Shown here piece after piece: positions 43,301-53,831 of a DNA stretch of 64,000 bases. The translations under genes were made by a program, and so were the position numbers. The notes under the pieces are model-generated. The model saw only the letters and a list, made by a program, of their open reading frames with translations, was not told the DNA's origin and made no database searches. Every line of letters starts with the position of its first letter. Position 1 is the first letter of the stretch. This stretch comes from Tolypothrix brevis GSE-NOS-MK-07-07A (GTDB lineage: Bacteria; Cyanobacteriota; Cyanobacteriia; Cyanobacteriales; Nostocaceae): contig JAHHIJ010000007.1 in NCBI GenBank assembly GCA_019358985.1, positions 124,001-188,000 of the forward strand, written 5' to 3'.

Positions 43301-45566
43301 CAACTGTTAAACCGACTTGTTCAGCAGGGTTGATAATAACGTGACGATACTCCTCTTCACTTAAACAAGGCGGTACAAGAATGCTAGATTGTTGTAAAAG
43401 CTGCGCTAACTTCGGTATTTCCAAACAACCCGCAATAAAATCTGCCCGCAGAGTGATGACTATTTTTAACTTATTTGGAAATAACTCCAATGCCCCTAAT
43501 ATAAGTTCTAAAAAGCGCTCTCTGTCAGCAGCTTGAGCAAGGGTGAATAATTCCTCAAACTGGTCTATAACTAACAGCATTACTGGTTCTGGTCGGTTAC
43601 TTACCCAGTCAGCGAATTCTTGTCCCCCTTGATACAACATTTTTTCTAGTTGTATTTGCTGATAAGCTTTTTCTTTCTCAGTCCCGCTATCAACTAAGCG
43701 TCGTGATAAAGCGTCTTGCGGATTTGCACCAGGACGAAAGCTTTTAATCCACCATTCTTCGCTACCCGGTAATTGTTTACCGCGTTGCAGTTGAGCGATT
43801 AATCCCGCTTGCACAATTGAAGATTTACCGCTACCAGAGGCGCCAACTACAGCAAGAAATGACTTACTTGCCAAGTGATGCATAAGTTGCTCCGTCAACG
43901 GTTCTCTCCCGTAGAAATACTGAGCATCTTCCGGAGTAAAAGCTCTTAATCCCCGGTAAGGGCAAAGCCCTAAATCAATTCCTTCCGTTAACTTAATATC
44001 TCTTCCACTAGTCCTATTTGGTATAATTTCGATAACGCCTTGAATCCCGGATACCCAAATGTGCAATGGTAATGTATTTGCACAACATACTTGCAACTGA
44101 GTTATCCAACTAGCTACCGATAAACTGTTTTGCTGTTGGGCAGCTTTCAGGGTATCGTGGAGAACTTGGGCGAATTGTTCGGGGTTGTATGACGGGGAAG
44201 CTGCGGCAATGATACACTGTCCTTGTTCGGAACTTAGCTGCAAGTCTTCTATCCAATCTTGTAATGAAACTTGTTGCGTTTGGTCACAAGGACAATCTAA
44301 AATGATAATCTGTTGAGTGTAAAGCGATCGCCTGAGTTGTTGTCTTAACCAAGAGCGACTCAATTGAATATCCGCTCCCACTACTAACACAGCTTCCCCC
44401 GCTTCAGTTTCCTTCAGTCTGCCACGCAGATATAACAAAACTGTTGCATCATGTTCTAAATTTTGAGAATCTTGCTTTTTCTGCAAGCAATTCTGCATTT
44501 CTTCTTGAATACATGAAGTAGTTATTTGATCAGCTTGTGGCAAATACTTCAACTCAAACCCACCAATACCGCACAACAGTTTACAAAAATCGAGAGTCGT
44601 CTTATTAGTGGTCAGTCCCTCAACAATCAGCGCTTGTCGCAAAGAGAACGATTCCACAACTTCTGATTTTAAGCCAAGAATAATTTCCCCAACTCCTTCA
44701 ACAACCCGCTTTGGAGTTTGCAAAGGATATTCTGAATAAAGTCTAGTTTCCCCTCTACCCCTTTTTTGCTGATTAATCAGTCGCAGTTGTTGATTAGTTT
44801 GCTCAATATATTGCTGCGTCTGATGATAAATATATCGATAAAGACCGTCCGCTTCAATCAAACCGCGTGCATCAGCAGCTTCACCTCGCAATCCCCGCAT
44901 GAGATAATAAGTAAAGACTCCGTGTCCTAATTCCGGAAATTCCCAAGATTGTTGATCTGTGTCACAAGAAAGCAAAGCATAAAATCCTTTACTTTTTTTC
45001 GCTTTTTGCCGCAACAAGTCTACCATTTGCGGTGTCGGGTTTTCGCGGTTTGGTATTTCTCCTTTTGCTCCCTTGAGTGACATACTACCGCTATGACAAG
45101 CATCCAACAACACCAACTGAGTCTGCGCTCCACTATGTCCCAATAAATGTAATAATTCCTGTAATCCTAAACCTGTGTTCAATAAATTATCGATTTCCGT
45201 ATCTGCCAAACACAAAACTACCTGCCCAGAATTTGGCTCTACTATCCCATGTCCAGAAAAATAAAATAAAATCGTGTCTTGTGGTTGAGCCGCAGCAGCA
45301 ATTTGCTTTAAACTGATACGAGTATTGGTTAGTGTGGGCAAGTGTAACGAAAAATCGTGGTGAGTCCACACTTCAGTTTGGGGAAACGCTTGAGTTGCAT
45401 CTGCTAAAGCTTCTGCTAAACCCTGACAATCTACCGCTGAGTAGCGCAAAGAGGGCAATCGCTCATCTTGGTATTGGTTTACACCCACCAACACCAACCA
45501 AAGTTTTGCCTGTCCGGTTTCTAAAGCATAAGTTGAGCGACTAGTAGCAACGCCTAATGGACACAT
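40302..45566 (-). CDS. Caspase / nSTAND NTPase / WD40 giant signalling protein, paralogue A
   Basis: A 1754-aa protein. Residues 20-290 form a caspase-type peptidase domain with catalytic His106 (YFSGHG) and Cys157 (LLDACHSG). Residues about 300-515 hold a second alpha/beta domain resembling a caspase core but lacking the catalytic pair ([18 protein letters not shown]). Residues about 530-870 are an nSTAND ATPase: [20 protein letters not shown], Walker [10 protein letters not shown] at 575-583, Walker [14 protein letters not shown] at 662-674. A Gly/Ala low-complexity linker with (AGG)n follows at about 889-914, then a membrane helix near 1055, then 14 WD40 repeats (about 1148-1735). WD40 repeats likely sense a ligand, the ATPase switches, and the caspase acts as effector. 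Cyanobacterial caspase-like proteases of this kind (orthocaspase relatives) are tied to cell death or defence. That function is inference. Confidence 0.93.
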   Translation of the reverse strand: MCPLGVATSRSTYALETGQAKLWLVLVGVNQYQDERLPSLRYSAVDCQGLAEALADATQAFPQTEVWTHHDFSLHLPTLTNTRISLKQIAAAAQPQDTILFYFSGHGIVEPNSGQVVLCLADTEIDNLLNTGLGLQELLHLLGHSGAQTQLVLLDACHSGSMSLKGAKGEIPNRENPTPQMVDLLRQKAKKSKGFYALLSCDTDQQSWEFPELGHGVFTYYLMRGLRGEAADARGLIEADGLYRYIYHQTQQYIEQTNQQLRLINQQKRGRGETRLYSEYPLQTPKRVVEGVGEIILGLKSEVVESFSLRQALIVEGLTTNKTTLDFCKLLCGIGGFELKYLPQADQITTSCIQEEMQNCLQKKQDSQNLEHDATVLLYLRGRLKETEAGEAVLVVGADIQLSRSWLRQQLRRSLYTQQIIILDCPCDQTQQVSLQDWIEDLQLSSEQGQCIIAAASPSYNPEQFAQVLHDTLKAAQQQNSLSVASWITQLQVCCANTLPLHIWVSGIQGVIEIIPNRTSGRDIKLTEGIDLGLCPYRGLRAFTPEDAQYFYGREPLTEQLMHHLASKSFLAVVGASGSGKSSIVQAGLIAQLQRGKQLPGSEEWWIKSFRPGANPQDALSRRLVDSGTEKEKAYQQIQLEKMLYQGGQEFADWVSNRPEPVMLLVIDQFEELFTLAQAADRERFLELILGALELFPNKLKIVITLRADFIAGCLEIPKLAQLLQQSSILVPPCLSEEEYRHVIINPAEQVGLTVEPVLVEVLLRELHRSPGDLPLLEFVLEQLWEHRVAGKLTLQAYQQHLGGIKGALESKAQAVYDSLDAEAQECARWIFLSLTQLGEGTEDTRRRVYKSELIVKKYPAPLVEKTLAALTAAKLVVVNLEEGERGRGEAGRAGGAGGAGGAGGAGGAGGAGGQGHKENNFSFPPSPHPPLSPSPPLPIPPSSSVTIEVAHEVLIRYWSTLRWWLEENRGRLRSQRQIEQAAQMWKNGGEQSDFLLHGVRLAEAEDIYINYTEELSFDVQRFIAACLEERQRQQLQEKRRLKQAQKAVTVISILGLAAFSFAGLAYQQSQKAQLREIQALNSLSENLLFSHKQLEALSTSVKAGQELQRMMFSSLVMYPDTAKKIQTVTATILQQAIDQTQERNRLIGHNSWVSSVSFSNDGKMLASASTDTTIKLWKRNGKLLHTLRGHSDGVNSVSFSPDGQILASGGTDATIKLWSRDGKLLKTLSGHNDGVNSVAFSPDGQIIVSASNDDTIKLWSLDGKLLKTLSGHQQGVNSVTFSPQGDIIASGSDDRTIKLWSLDGRLLKTLPGHTGEVLSVAWSPDGQTIASASADNTVKLWNRDGSLLNTLIGHNSDVKSISFSPDGKIIASASIDKTIKLWSLDGQLLETLQGHNHVVNSVSFSSDGQLLASASDDYTVRLWNLDINAPKTLFGHLDSVNSAWFNPQGNTVFSVSNDKTMKLWSLEGKLLKSTSSPINDITSISFTPDENTVATASANNTIQLRKRDGSLLHILKGHTDWIINMSFSPDAKILASASADKTVKLWSMDGRLLNALKGHKGWVTNVEFSPDGKFLASVSADNTIKLWSRDGKLLKTLNGHNASIWALTFSSDGKIIASGSQDGTVKLWSPDGRLLQNLIGHTDAVNNLSFSPDGKMIASASDDDTIKLWSLHSGMLLRTFQGHTGDVRSVNFSSDGKMIVSASQDKTVKIWRLTGIELQTLNLSQLLKRGCDRLHDYLTSNPNLNTGDRNICQ
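42825..42905. repeat. 9-bp coding microsatellite in paralogue A
   Basis: Seven or more copies of CCCCCTGCT (plus strand) encode Ala-Gly-Gly units on the minus strand. A mirrored purine run GGGGAGAGGGGGG lies alongside at 42735-42795. The unit is a multiple of three, so gain or loss of copies keeps the frame. It lengthens the linker between the nSTAND ATPase and the rest. Confidence 0.92.
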
Positions 45567-45886
45567 TTTTTTTAATTAAGATACGGGTAATAGCAACCAA
45601 TCTCGAAAATATACGGTAAGATTTTATGTTGATATAAATACTGATTATTTAATATGCTAAAGTTATTCTAGGTTGGCTGCTACGAGTTTATGCGCTCTTG
45701 TTGAAGTATATATCCGGAAAAATTTACAAATCTATACAATCCGGTTTGATTTTTGAACAAAATTAGTATTTGTCCGATGCGTTAGACCATTTTCTGTAAC
45801 GATGCACTTCATTTGGTAATGGCTGAATAGCAAAAAACACTGTAGACATCGCTAACTACTTGAGATTGAGTCGGGTATAAAATCGA
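45567..45886. other. 320-base gap upstream of paralogue A
   Basis: AT-rich sequence that should contain the promoter of the giant caspase gene. No gene, repeat element or clear promoter boxes are visible. Confidence 0.4.
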
Positions 45887-46270
45887 CTACCATTCTACTT
45901 TGACTGAATAATTAGCAAAAACAGAATCACAACTAATCAGCACAGCATTTTCTATATTAGTTTGAGCAATAAGTAAACGATCAAAAGGATCTTTATGATA
46001 CATTGCCAAACTATCTAAAGCTAAAATATGAGTAATAGTAATTGGTAATATTTCGATGCAATTGTTTTGTTGAATAGCAATAATCTCTGCTAAAGCTTTT
46101 TTTAATGTTAGTTTGCCTAACTGGTGTTTAATTTGGATTTCCCAGAGACTAACAACACTTAACAACCTAAGATTATCCTTCTCCGTTAATAACTCTAATG
46201 CTCTTTTAGAAAGTTTTGATGGGTCACTATCCCACCAAATAAATGTATGTGTATCTAACAGCAACTTCAT
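45887..46270 (-). CDS. PIN-domain toxin of a PIN/Phd pair
   Basis: A 127-aa PIN ribonuclease. The first Asp lies in KLLLDTHTFIWWD, the central Glu in SVVSLWEIQIK, and the later acidic residues in MYHKDPFDRLLIAQ and ISCDSVFANY. The WEIQIK and HKDPFDRLLIAQ motifs are typical of the cyanobacterial Sll0205-like group. ATG 46270 overlaps the antitoxin stop as ATGA; a longer reading to 46285 exists. It lies between the two giant caspase genes and is co-transcribed with its antitoxin. Confidence 0.9.
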   Translation of the reverse strand: MKLLLDTHTFIWWDSDPSKLSKRALELLTEKDNLRLLSVVSLWEIQIKHQLGKLTLKKALAEIIAIQQNNCIEILPITITHILALDSLAMYHKDPFDRLLIAQTNIENAVLISCDSVFANYSVKVEW

Positions 46271-46524
46271 GGATTTTGCAACCAAAATTCATCTGCTAAA
46301 GGTTGATCAAAATCATTACTCATTACCATTGCGCCTAAATTTAATCCGGGCTGCGGTGTTTTTTCTGATTCAAAGATAATTTCATCGGTAGAATTCAATA
46401 TAGTTAATCTAGCAACAGGAGTATTACCATTAGTAATCACTATTTCTTCGTCATTTTTGATCAAAGATAGTAATTCGGTAACACTTATTTGTAATTCTTT
46501 AATATCAAGCCTTTTGGTTGACAT
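46267..46524 (-). CDS. Phd/YefM-type antitoxin
   Basis: An 85-aa protein with the Phd pattern: MSTKRLDIKELQISVTELLS then 'IKNDEEIVITNGNTPVARLT'. The C-terminal tail, ending PLADEFWLQNP, likely wraps the PIN toxin. Phd-type antitoxins bind operator DNA with the N-terminal part and autoregulate. It is the first gene of the pair and overlaps the toxin start. Confidence 0.88.
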   Translation of the reverse strand: MSTKRLDIKELQISVTELLSLIKNDEEIVITNGNTPVARLTILNSTDEIIFESEKTPQPGLNLGAMVMSNDFDQPLADEFWLQNP

Positions 46525-46607
46525 AGCTATTTATATTTTATTTTTTATTATAACCTAATTCTATGTCAAATGAGAGAGATGCATTTACGCCCGTTGTAGA
46601 CATTGCC

Positions 46608-46844
46608 TTATAAGGAAGAAGAGAATTTTTGACGCGCTGGTGCAATCGGTATTGCTTTGCCCTTTTCTTGATAATCTTCTTTAACCAATTCCCAAGCTAT
46701 TTTCAGTTCCTCTAAAGCTTGTTGAGGAGTATCACCAAAAGCTGAAATATTAGACATTTCTTGAAAATGTGCCAGCCAATCTCCTTGTTCATCTACATAT
46801 AAATTAATTGTAAAACCATTAAAGTCATAGTTACTTAAAGTCAT
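46608..46844 (-). CDS. hicB: HicB-type antitoxin
   Basis: A 78-aa HicB-like protein with a partial RNase H-like fold: FTINLYVDEQGDWLAHFQEM, then AFGDTPQQALEELKIAWELV, and a short C-terminal part lacking a clear DNA-binding domain. Its ATG shares one base with the stop of hicA (TAATG at 46842-46846). The pair acts as a toxin-antitoxin module on mRNA. Confidence 0.85.
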   Translation of the reverse strand: MTLSNYDFNGFTINLYVDEQGDWLAHFQEMSNISAFGDTPQQALEELKIAWELVKEDYQEKGKAIPIAPARQKFSSSL

Positions 46845-47080
46845 TATTCTTCTACCTCTTGATATTCAAAAAACTGCTGAATTTGATAGAGTTTTGCTTT
46901 CCCATCTTTGCGAGGCTGAATCGGTAAAGGTTGACCCTTCAGTGAATACCATAAGCGATGACTTCCTTTTTGACGGCTAAATTCCCACTCATTCTGGATT
47001 AGGAGAGTTTCAAACTCATCAAAAGTCAGATTTTCTCGACTATTTTTAGCTTTTTGCCATAGCTTTTTTCTTTTAGTCAT
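46844..47080 (-). CDS. hicA: HicA-type toxin (mRNA interferase)
   Basis: A 78-aa HicA-like protein with a dsRBD-like fold and the catalytic His in RQKGSHRLWY. It has FDEFETLLIQNEWEFSR before and 'PRKDGKAKLYQIQQFFEYQ' after. The usual HicA motif is G-S-H-x-x-[FY], which is kept. HicA cleaves mRNA until bound by HicB. It is the first gene of the pair. Confidence 0.86.
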   Translation of the reverse strand: MTKRKKLWQKAKNSRENLTFDEFETLLIQNEWEFSRQKGSHRLWYSLKGQPLPIQPRKDGKAKLYQIQQFFEYQEVEE

Positions 47081-47608
47081 AACAGTGCATTTTTGCTATT
47101 CTAGCAAGGCGGACAATGTTTACACAAATAGTGCAGTACAGGCGATCGCACTTCGCCCTCAATCCCAAGGGTTTGATGCTCTACAACCCAGTAACTTGTA
47201 ACGAGAGTAAATAAATCTTAACTTCTTCACTTGCGATCGCTAAATATAAGGTATTATACTCGTACTTAAGTATATAAGATTACCAAAAACAAATATTTGA
47301 CCAAGGTAGTCTTGCAAGTTGGGATTTTAAATTTTGGATTGGGTTACACGCCATTCATCAGGATAGTAAGACTTTTCAGCCCAACGCGAAATAAAAAGGG
47401 TGCAAATCTACCATCGCCAAAACGACATAATCCTGCATAAAGAAACTTAAGGAAATCTATTAAGTCTGTGAAAGGGTACAAATCGAAAACAGTTGAGGCT
47501 ATTAATTGTTTTGCCAAGTTTACCCTATTTTTCGGAATGCTTTAATGGCATTGAGTAGATAAACGTATTGCAAAAAAAATTTAGTCACACATCAGGAGAT
47601 TATTTGAG
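47081..47608. other. 528-base gap before the proline-rich small gene
   Basis: It contains HIP1 sites near 47142 and 47234 and mostly AT-rich sequence. A stretch at about 47335-47430 reads like a degenerate coding fragment but has no open frame of note. No gene or repeat element is recognised. Confidence 0.35.
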
Positions 47609-47956
47609 ATGAAAATGCGAGTTTTAAGGGTCATACAAGTTTTTTTCAAATCGAGTGCATTGAAATTTATCAACGCATTGTCGAAATTGAGTCGCATAAT
47701 TTTGAAGATGAATAAGTCAGGTAATAAACAGGAAGATCCACTACAAGAACAAACAGAGGAAGTTTCCAGGAGAATAGGAGAATCAAGAGTTGATCCGCAA
47801 CCACCAAAACCACCAACTCCTGTACGAGCGAGGGAAATACCAGAGTCAACAGATGATTCTCAGTCAACACAGCGACCAAATTCTATAGGAGTGCGGAAAA
47901 TAGGAGTTTCAAAGGTGACTAAGCAACCACCGAAACCACCTCGTCCAGTACGATAG
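47609..47956 (+). CDS. Small proline-rich protein with a duplicated motif
   Basis: A 115-aa basic protein of unknown function between the two giant caspase genes. The first ~33 residues form a hydrophobic/basic helix. The rest is unstructured and carries a ~21-residue motif twice: 'RRIGESRVDPQPPKPPTPVR' at about 54-73 and 'RKIGVSKVTKQPPKPPRPVR' at 96-115, the latter ending the protein. ATG 47609 follows AGGAG at 47594-47598. It resembles a precursor peptide or substrate more than an enzyme. Caspase-like enzymes of bacteria often cut after Arg or Lys, so the Arg-ending motifs make it a candidate substrate of the neighbours; this is inference. Confidence 0.6.
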   Translation: MKMRVLRVIQVFFKSSALKFINALSKLSRIILKMNKSGNKQEDPLQEQTEEVSRRIGESRVDPQPPKPPTPVRAREIPESTDDSQSTQRPNSIGVRKIGVSKVTKQPPKPPRPVR

Positions 47957-48085
47957 TAGCTTTACCAATAAAAGTAAAAAATACACGAAAATTCATCGGA
48001 ACTTACGCACGAACTAAGTATTTCCGTCATTGCGACGCTTCGGTTGCAATCTCAAAGTCTTGTTTTCTCAAAGGCTGAGTGCGTA

Positions 48086-48251
48086 ATATCATGTCCGTTT
48101 AATTAACAGTAATAAAAACACCGTAAACGTCGTAGAGACGTTCCGCCGGAACGTCTTTGCAGTATGTGTAATAAACCTGTCATGATATCATACAGCAGCC
48201 TATCGCTCTAATCGAATACACCTAGAGACGTAGCAGTGCTACGTCTCTACA
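48086..48251. repeat. 103-bp element with ATATCATG ends, plus a palindrome
   Basis: ATATCATG at 48086-48093 and CATGATAT at 48181-48188 bound the element, with a palindrome of inner stem TTCC-GCC-GGAA at 48131-48160. A near-identical 103-bp copy lies at 56901-57003. A second palindrome (TAGCA/TGCTA inner stem) is at 48222-48251. No gene lies in 47957-48303. Confidence 0.9.
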
Positions 48252-48303
48252 AAATAAGGTCTTGGGTTTTATATATATGTACTTCATTTACAGCCTGTGA
48301 ACT

Positions 48304-51300
48304 CTAGTGTTTCAAATCAGAACACAAATCCCGCTCTTGGTTACTAAACTTGGGGTTATTGTGTAAATAATCGTGTAACCATCGACAACTGCGAATCAAC
48401 AGATGATCTAAATCTGTGGTTTGCAGTTGTTTGCTATCAACACGCCACAATTTAGCCGTACCATCGTTACTAGCGCTAGCAATCATCTTACCGTCAGGGC
48501 TGAAACTGACATCAGTGACAGATTCGCTGTGTCCCCAAAAAGTTTTTATTTCTATACCATCAAGACTCCAAAGTTTCACTGCTTTATCCTCACTACCTGA
48601 AGCAATCATGTTACCTTGTGGGCTAAAAGTTACACCCCAAACTGCATCGCTGTGTCCTCGCAGAGTTTGTAGTAACTTACCATCTTTCACCCGCCAAAGT
48701 TTAATAGTTTTATCAGAACTAGCAGAAGCGAGAATATTACCTTGAGGATTAAAACTTATACCACCAACAGCGTTAGTATGTCCGGTGAGGATTTGGAGTA
48801 ACTTACCATCTTTCACTCGCCAGATTTTCACTGTGTTATCTCTGCTAGCTGAGGCGAGAATATCACCTTTAGGGCTAAAACTGACGCGAAAAACTTCACC
48901 TTTATGTCCTGTTAAGGTTCGGATGAGAGTGCGATCGCTAACTCTCCACAGTTTAATAGTTGCATCCGCACTCGCTGAAGCGAGAATATCTCCATTCGGA
49001 CTGAAACTGGCATTATTAACTTGATGTTCATGTCCTTCCAGCGTTTTAATCATATAACCGTCACCAGTTTGCCACAGTTTCACCCAGCCTTCCCAACCAG
49101 AGGTAGCCATAATTTGTCCGTCAGGACTGAAGCTGACACCAATAACAGCACCTCGATGTCCCAGTCCAGACGACTTGTCAAATCCTTCGAGAGTTTGACG
49201 CAATGTCATATTCGGTATTTGCCAAAGTTTGATTGATTTGTCGTCACTAGCTGTTGCTAACAGATTACCTTGCGGGCTGAAACTAACACTATTTACCCCA
49301 GATTTATGTCCAGTAAGAGTTTTAATTAAACTGTTATCTCGCTGCCAAAGTATAACAGTTTGATCTCCGCTAGCTGAGGCTAAAGTCTGACCATCAGGGC
49401 TGAAACTAACACCATTGACTTCTATAGTGTGTCCCAATAAAGTTTGCAGCAAAGTTCCATCCTTCGGGTTCCGCAAATTGATAGTTTTGTCTTTACTAGC
49501 TGATGCTAAAGTTTTACCGTCACGGCTGAAACTGACATAATTGACTTTAGCAGTATGTCCGACAATGGTTTGTTGCAAAGTCCCGTCAATATTCCAGATT
49601 TTAATACTTTTATCAGCACTACCTGAAGCAATCGTCTGACCGTCGGGACTAAAAGCTACACTGCCAACTTCATCCGTATGTCCAGTTAAAGTTTTGAGCA
49701 AAGTACCGTCGCTAATTCTCCAGATTTTAATAGTTTTATCAGCGCTACCTGAAGCAATCATCTGACTGTCAGGACTAAAACTGACACTCTTGACATCATC
49801 ATTATGACCTGACAAAGTTTTGAGAAGTTTACTATCACTAACTCTCCAGATTTTAATAAATTTATCAGCACTACCAGAAGCAATCATTTGTCCATCAGGA
49901 GACCAAGATACGCTATAAACCTCAGCATTATGGGCGTTGATAGTTTTAATGAAAGCACCGTCACTTGTGCGCCACAGCTTCACCTTGCCATCAAAACTAG
50001 CGGTAGCAATCATTTTCCCGTCAGGGCTAAAAGTAACATCGTTAACCGCTTTCTGGTGTTCTGACAGAGTTTGCAGCAACTTACCATCACGTCGCCAAAG
50101 TTTCACTGTTTGGTCGTCACTAGCAGAAGCAATTGTCTGACCATCAGGACTAAATTTTACACTGATTACAGCTTTACCGTGTCCTTCTAAACGGTTGAGT
50201 TCTTGGGTATTAGAAAGTGCATGTCCTAAAGAACTTATTGTTTGAAATTGCACATCCTTTGATGCACCAATAATTTGCTTTAACTGCTTACCTGCTTTGA
50301 CACTAGCAATTAGTGCATCAAGTGGCTGATTAGATAAAAATTTAGCTTCAGATGATGAATTTAATGCCTCAATTTCTCTAAGTTGAGCCGTTCGAGTTTG
50401 GAAATAAGCTAACCCAGCAAAACTAGAAGCTGCTATTCCTAAAAACGAAAGTGCAACAACGGCTCTTTGAGCTTGTCGAAGTCTTCTTTTTTCTTGAAAT
50501 TGTTGGCGTTTTCTTTCTTCTAAACAACCTTCAATAAATTGTTGAACATCCGCAGAAAGTTCATCAGTATATTTGATGTAAATATCTTCAGCTTCAGCCA
50601 ACCTCACACCTTGCAACAAAAAATCAGATTGCTGACCAGTTTGTAACCATAATTGTGCAGCTTGTTCAATTTGACGTTGCGATCGCAATCTACTACGATT
50701 TTCCTCCAACCACCACCGCAAAGTTGACCAATGGCGAATTAAAATTTCATGGGCAACTTCCACCGTTACTGGAGGGAGTGGGAGATGGGGAGATGGGGAG
50801 ATGGGGAGATGGGGAGATGGGGGGAAAGAAGAATTACTCTCCTTGTCTCCAAGGAGTCCCCTTGTCCCCCCCTCTCCCCCACTCTCCCCTTCCTCTTTCT
50901 CCAAGTTCATCACAATTAACTTGGCAGCAGTTAACGCTTGCAGAGTTCTTTCCACCAACGCTGCCGGATATTTTTTTACAATCAACTCTGATTTGTGTAT
51001 CCGTCGTCGAGTATCTTCTGTACCCTCCCCTAGCTGCGTCAAAGACAGAAAAATCCACTTGGCACATTCTTGCCCTTGGGGGTCTAAACTTTCGTAAAGA
51101 GCCTGAGACGATCGCTCTAATGCTCCTTGAATTCCACCAAGTTCCTCTTGATACGCTTCCAAAGTCAACTTACCTGTGGAGCGATGTTGCCACAACTGCT
51201 CTAAAACAAATTCCAGTAAAGGTAAATCCCCTACAGAGTGGTTTAACTCTCTCAGTAAAACTTCTACTAGCTCTGGTTCTAATTTTAACCCTACTTGTTG

Positions 51301-53601
51301 AGCCGGGTTCACAATCACCCGCCGATAATCGTCTAAACTCAGCCTGGGTGGAACTAATACACTCGACTCTTGTAAAACTTCAGCCAGTCTCGGTACTTCC
51401 AAACAAGAGGTAATAAAGTCCGCTCTTAAAGTAATAATTAACTTAAAACGGTCTTTCGCATATTCCGCAGCTCCCAGCACCAATTCTAAAAAGCGCTCTC
51501 TGTCTGTAGGTGAGGCAAGAGTAAATAATTCCTCAAATTGGTCTATCACCAAAACTACCATAGGTTCTGGTCGATTACGCAGCCAGTAGACGAAGCTTTC
51601 TACACCCTGGTGCAAGATTCCCTCTAGGAGGAGATGGGGAGGGGGAGATGGGGGAGATGAGGGAGAGGGGGAGGATGAGGGAGATATAGAAATTTCTTCT
51701 TGTCCCCCTTGTCCCCCTTGTCCCCTTGTCTCCTTGTCCCCTTGTCTCCTTGTCCCCTTGTCTCCTCCCAACCGCTGTGCCAAAACCTCTATGGGATTAG
51801 CACCTGGACGCAAAGTTCTAATTAGCCACTGTTCGCTGCTGGGGATTTGTTTACCTAGTCGCAATTGGGGAATGACACCGGCTTGGACAACTGAAGATTT
51901 ACCGCTACCAGAAGCACCGACGACGGCAAGAAATGAGCGATCGCGCAATTGATGAATTAACTGCTGAGTTAAGCTTTCACGACCATAAAAATATTGGGCA
52001 TCATTCTCAGAAAAAGCACTTAAACCCATGTAAGGACAAATACCTAAGTCTAAACCTGCTTTTTGTTCTCGTCCTTGCAAATAAGTTTTTTCTCTTAAGA
52101 TTTCGATGATGCCTTGTGTACCGGAAAGCCAGACGTAGAGAGGAATATCGCTCCCAGCTAATTGTAATTGCAATTGAGCGATCGCTCCAGCCGCAGATAA
52201 TCCGTCTGCTTCCGCTGCCGCTGTTAAAGTATCAAATAAAGTTTGGGCGAATTTTTCAGTTGACGACGCCAAAGAAGCGCAAGCAATTATACACTGTCCC
52301 TCTTGGGAGTCGATTTGCAAATCTTCTACCCAATCTTGTAGAGATGCAGCAGAACCAGGACAATCGAGAATGATAATCTGTTTAGCGCTACAATGACGTA
52401 ATTGTTGTTTCAACCACGATCGCTTGATGCGGATATCTTCTCCCAGCAGCAAACCATCGATAGCTTCAGTTTCTTCGATGCGTCCTCGCAGATAAAGTAA
52501 AATAGTTCCTAATTCAGGGGAGCGTAAAAGACGAGCGATGGATGAACGCACATTTTCAGCAACAGCTTTTGTGGCTTGCAAATATTCCAACTTAAAACCG
52601 CCAACATTACCCAAAAATTTGCTAATATCTAAGGTTATCGTACTTCCTAATAGTCCCTCTACAACTATTCCTAATCGGCGATGCACATCATCATCAGCTT
52701 TTTCTTCCCTAGATCCTAAAATTAGTTCCCCAACTCCTTCGACAATTCGTTTGGGAGTTTGTAAAGGATATTCACGCTCAAGCTGAGTATCTCCTTTGCC
52801 TCTTCTCTGCTGATTAATTAATCTTAATTGTTGATTAGTTTTATCAATATATTGCAACGTTTGATGATAAACATAGCGATAAAGTCCATCAGCAGAAATT
52901 ATCCCCTTTGAATCTGCCGCTTCACCATTTAACCCGCGCATTAAATAATAACTAAAAACTCCATGTCCCAGTTCGGGAAATTCCCAAGATTGCTGATTAT
53001 TATCGCAAGAAAGCAAAGCATAAAAACCTTTACTTTTCGCAGCAGAACGCTGTAATACCTCCACTAATTGCGTTGTCGGGTTCAACAGCGTTTCTCTAGT
53101 TGTTCCCCTGAGTGTCATTCCACCGCTATGACAAGCATCCAGCCAAACTAACTGATTCTGCGCGGAACAATTATTTAACAATTGTAATAGTTCTTGTAAT
53201 CCTAAACCTGTATTTTTTAAGTTTGATTTTTGTGTATCTGCTAAACATAAAAATGCTTCCTGAGAATTTGGTTCTAGCATTCCGTGTCCGGAGAAATAAA
53301 ATAAAACCATATCCTGCGGTTTAGCAGCAGCGGTAATTTCTTGGAGATTAACACGAACATTCCCCAAAGAAGGTGTTAAAGAGGCAAAATCGTGATAAAT
53401 TTTCACCTCTTTTTGGGGAAATTGTCTGGTAGCACCAGTCAAAGCATCCGCTAAACCCTGACAATCCACAGATGAATAATTTAGTGTTGGGAGTCCTTGA
53501 TCCTGGTATTTATTTACTCCCACAAGGATTAACCACAGCTTGCTTGTATCTGTTTTTTTTACTTGATTTGAGCGACTAGTACCAACACCAATTGGACACA
53601 T
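48304..53601 (-). CDS. Caspase / nSTAND NTPase / WD40 giant signalling protein, paralogue B
   Basis: A 1765-aa paralogue of the protein at 40302. Numbering here is from the TTG at 53610, but ATG 53601 ([11 protein letters not shown]) aligns with paralogue A and is chosen. The caspase domain has His109 (YFSGHG) and Cys160 (LDACHSGG). The degenerate second domain has LLYLRGRI and QIIILDCPG. The nSTAND ATPase has [20 protein letters not shown], Walker [10 protein letters not shown] and Walker [13 protein letters not shown]. Two low-complexity insertions occur: about 612-660, inside the ATPase between Walker A and B, and about 902-947 at the same place as in A. A membrane helix near 1057 precedes 14 WD40 repeats. 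It is divergent from the sigma-like gene. Likely roles are sensing and effector proteolysis in stress, defence or cell death. Confidence 0.93.
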   Translation of the reverse strand: MCPIGVGTSRSNQVKKTDTSKLWLILVGVNKYQDQGLPTLNYSSVDCQGLADALTGATRQFPQKEVKIYHDFASLTPSLGNVRVNLQEITAAAKPQDMVLFYFSGHGMLEPNSQEAFLCLADTQKSNLKNTGLGLQELLQLLNNCSAQNQLVWLDACHSGGMTLRGTTRETLLNPTTQLVEVLQRSAAKSKGFYALLSCDNNQQSWEFPELGHGVFSYYLMRGLNGEAADSKGIISADGLYRYVYHQTLQYIDKTNQQLRLINQQRRGKGDTQLEREYPLQTPKRIVEGVGELILGSREEKADDDVHRRLGIVVEGLLGSTITLDISKFLGNVGGFKLEYLQATKAVAENVRSSIARLLRSPELGTILLYLRGRIEETEAIDGLLLGEDIRIKRSWLKQQLRHCSAKQIIILDCPGSAASLQDWVEDLQIDSQEGQCIIACASLASSTEKFAQTLFDTLTAAAEADGLSAAGAIAQLQLQLAGSDIPLYVWLSGTQGIIEILREKTYLQGREQKAGLDLGICPYMGLSAFSENDAQYFYGRESLTQQLIHQLRDRSFLAVVGASGSGKSSVVQAGVIPQLRLGKQIPSSEQWLIRTLRPGANPIEVLAQRLGGDKGTRRQGDKETRGQGGQGGQEEISISPSSSPSPSSPPSPPPHLLLEGILHQGVESFVYWLRNRPEPMVVLVIDQFEELFTLASPTDRERFLELVLGAAEYAKDRFKLIITLRADFITSCLEVPRLAEVLQESSVLVPPRLSLDDYRRVIVNPAQQVGLKLEPELVEVLLRELNHSVGDLPLLEFVLEQLWQHRSTGKLTLEAYQEELGGIQGALERSSQALYESLDPQGQECAKWIFLSLTQLGEGTEDTRRRIHKSELIVKKYPAALVERTLQALTAAKLIVMNLEKEEGESGGEGGTRGLLGDKESNSSFPPSPHLPISPSPHLPLPPVTVEVAHEILIRHWSTLRWWLEENRSRLRSQRQIEQAAQLWLQTGQQSDFLLQGVRLAEAEDIYIKYTDELSADVQQFIEGCLEERKRQQFQEKRRLRQAQRAVVALSFLGIAASSFAGLAYFQTRTAQLREIEALNSSSEAKFLSNQPLDALIASVKAGKQLKQIIGASKDVQFQTISSLGHALSNTQELNRLEGHGKAVISVKFSPDGQTIASASDDQTVKLWRRDGKLLQTLSEHQKAVNDVTFSPDGKMIATASFDGKVKLWRTSDGAFIKTINAHNAEVYSVSWSPDGQMIASGSADKFIKIWRVSDSKLLKTLSGHNDDVKSVSFSPDSQMIASGSADKTIKIWRISDGTLLKTLTGHTDEVGSVAFSPDGQTIASGSADKSIKIWNIDGTLQQTIVGHTAKVNYVSFSRDGKTLASASKDKTINLRNPKDGTLLQTLLGHTIEVNGVSFSPDGQTLASASGDQTVILWQRDNSLIKTLTGHKSGVNSVSFSPQGNLLATASDDKSIKLWQIPNMTLRQTLEGFDKSSGLGHRGAVIGVSFSPDGQIMATSGWEGWVKLWQTGDGYMIKTLEGHEHQVNNASFSPNGDILASASADATIKLWRVSDRTLIRTLTGHKGEVFRVSFSPKGDILASASRDNTVKIWRVKDGKLLQILTGHTNAVGGISFNPQGNILASASSDKTIKLWRVKDGKLLQTLRGHSDAVWGVTFSPQGNMIASGSEDKAVKLWSLDGIEIKTFWGHSESVTDVSFSPDGKMIASASNDGTAKLWRVDSKQLQTTDLDHLLIRSCRWLHDYLHNNPKFSNQERDLCSDLKH
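50770..50905. repeat. In-frame G-rich repeat in paralogue B, second linker
   Basis: Five copies of GGGGAGAT on the plus strand, followed by TCCCC/TTGTC-type words, encode a Pro/Ser-rich linker on the minus strand. It sits at the same protein position as the (AGG)n linker of paralogue A but with different repeat units. Confidence 0.88.
51625..51775. repeat. In-frame G/C-rich repeat inside the nSTAND domain of paralogue B
   Basis: GGGAGATGGGGGAGAT-type purine repeats are followed by repeated CCCCTTGTCTCCTTGT. They encode GDK/GGQ-rich then Ser/Pro-rich sequence between Walker A and Walker B. Paralogue A has only a short charged loop at this site. Confidence 0.88.
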
Positions 53602-53831
53602 ATTTAACAAAGTTGATTTAAATCTTAATATTTGCTAACTTGGATAATAGGGATTTTAAGAGGAGAAAAGTTTTATTCCTTTACTCCTCATCAAATTCCC
53701 AATTACCCAATTCTCAAAATTTCTAAATATTTAGCTGAAAGCCGAAACATGATTCTCATTGATTGTAGTAAAGTTTGTGCAGGCGTGTTTTAACGCTTGC
53801 ACTCCTTGCATAGGTCGAGTTTTTGTGTTTT

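Noticed and set aside
48416-50140. Plus-strand frames opposite WD40 repeats of paralogue B
   Set aside because: Same antisense repeat effect as in paralogue A.
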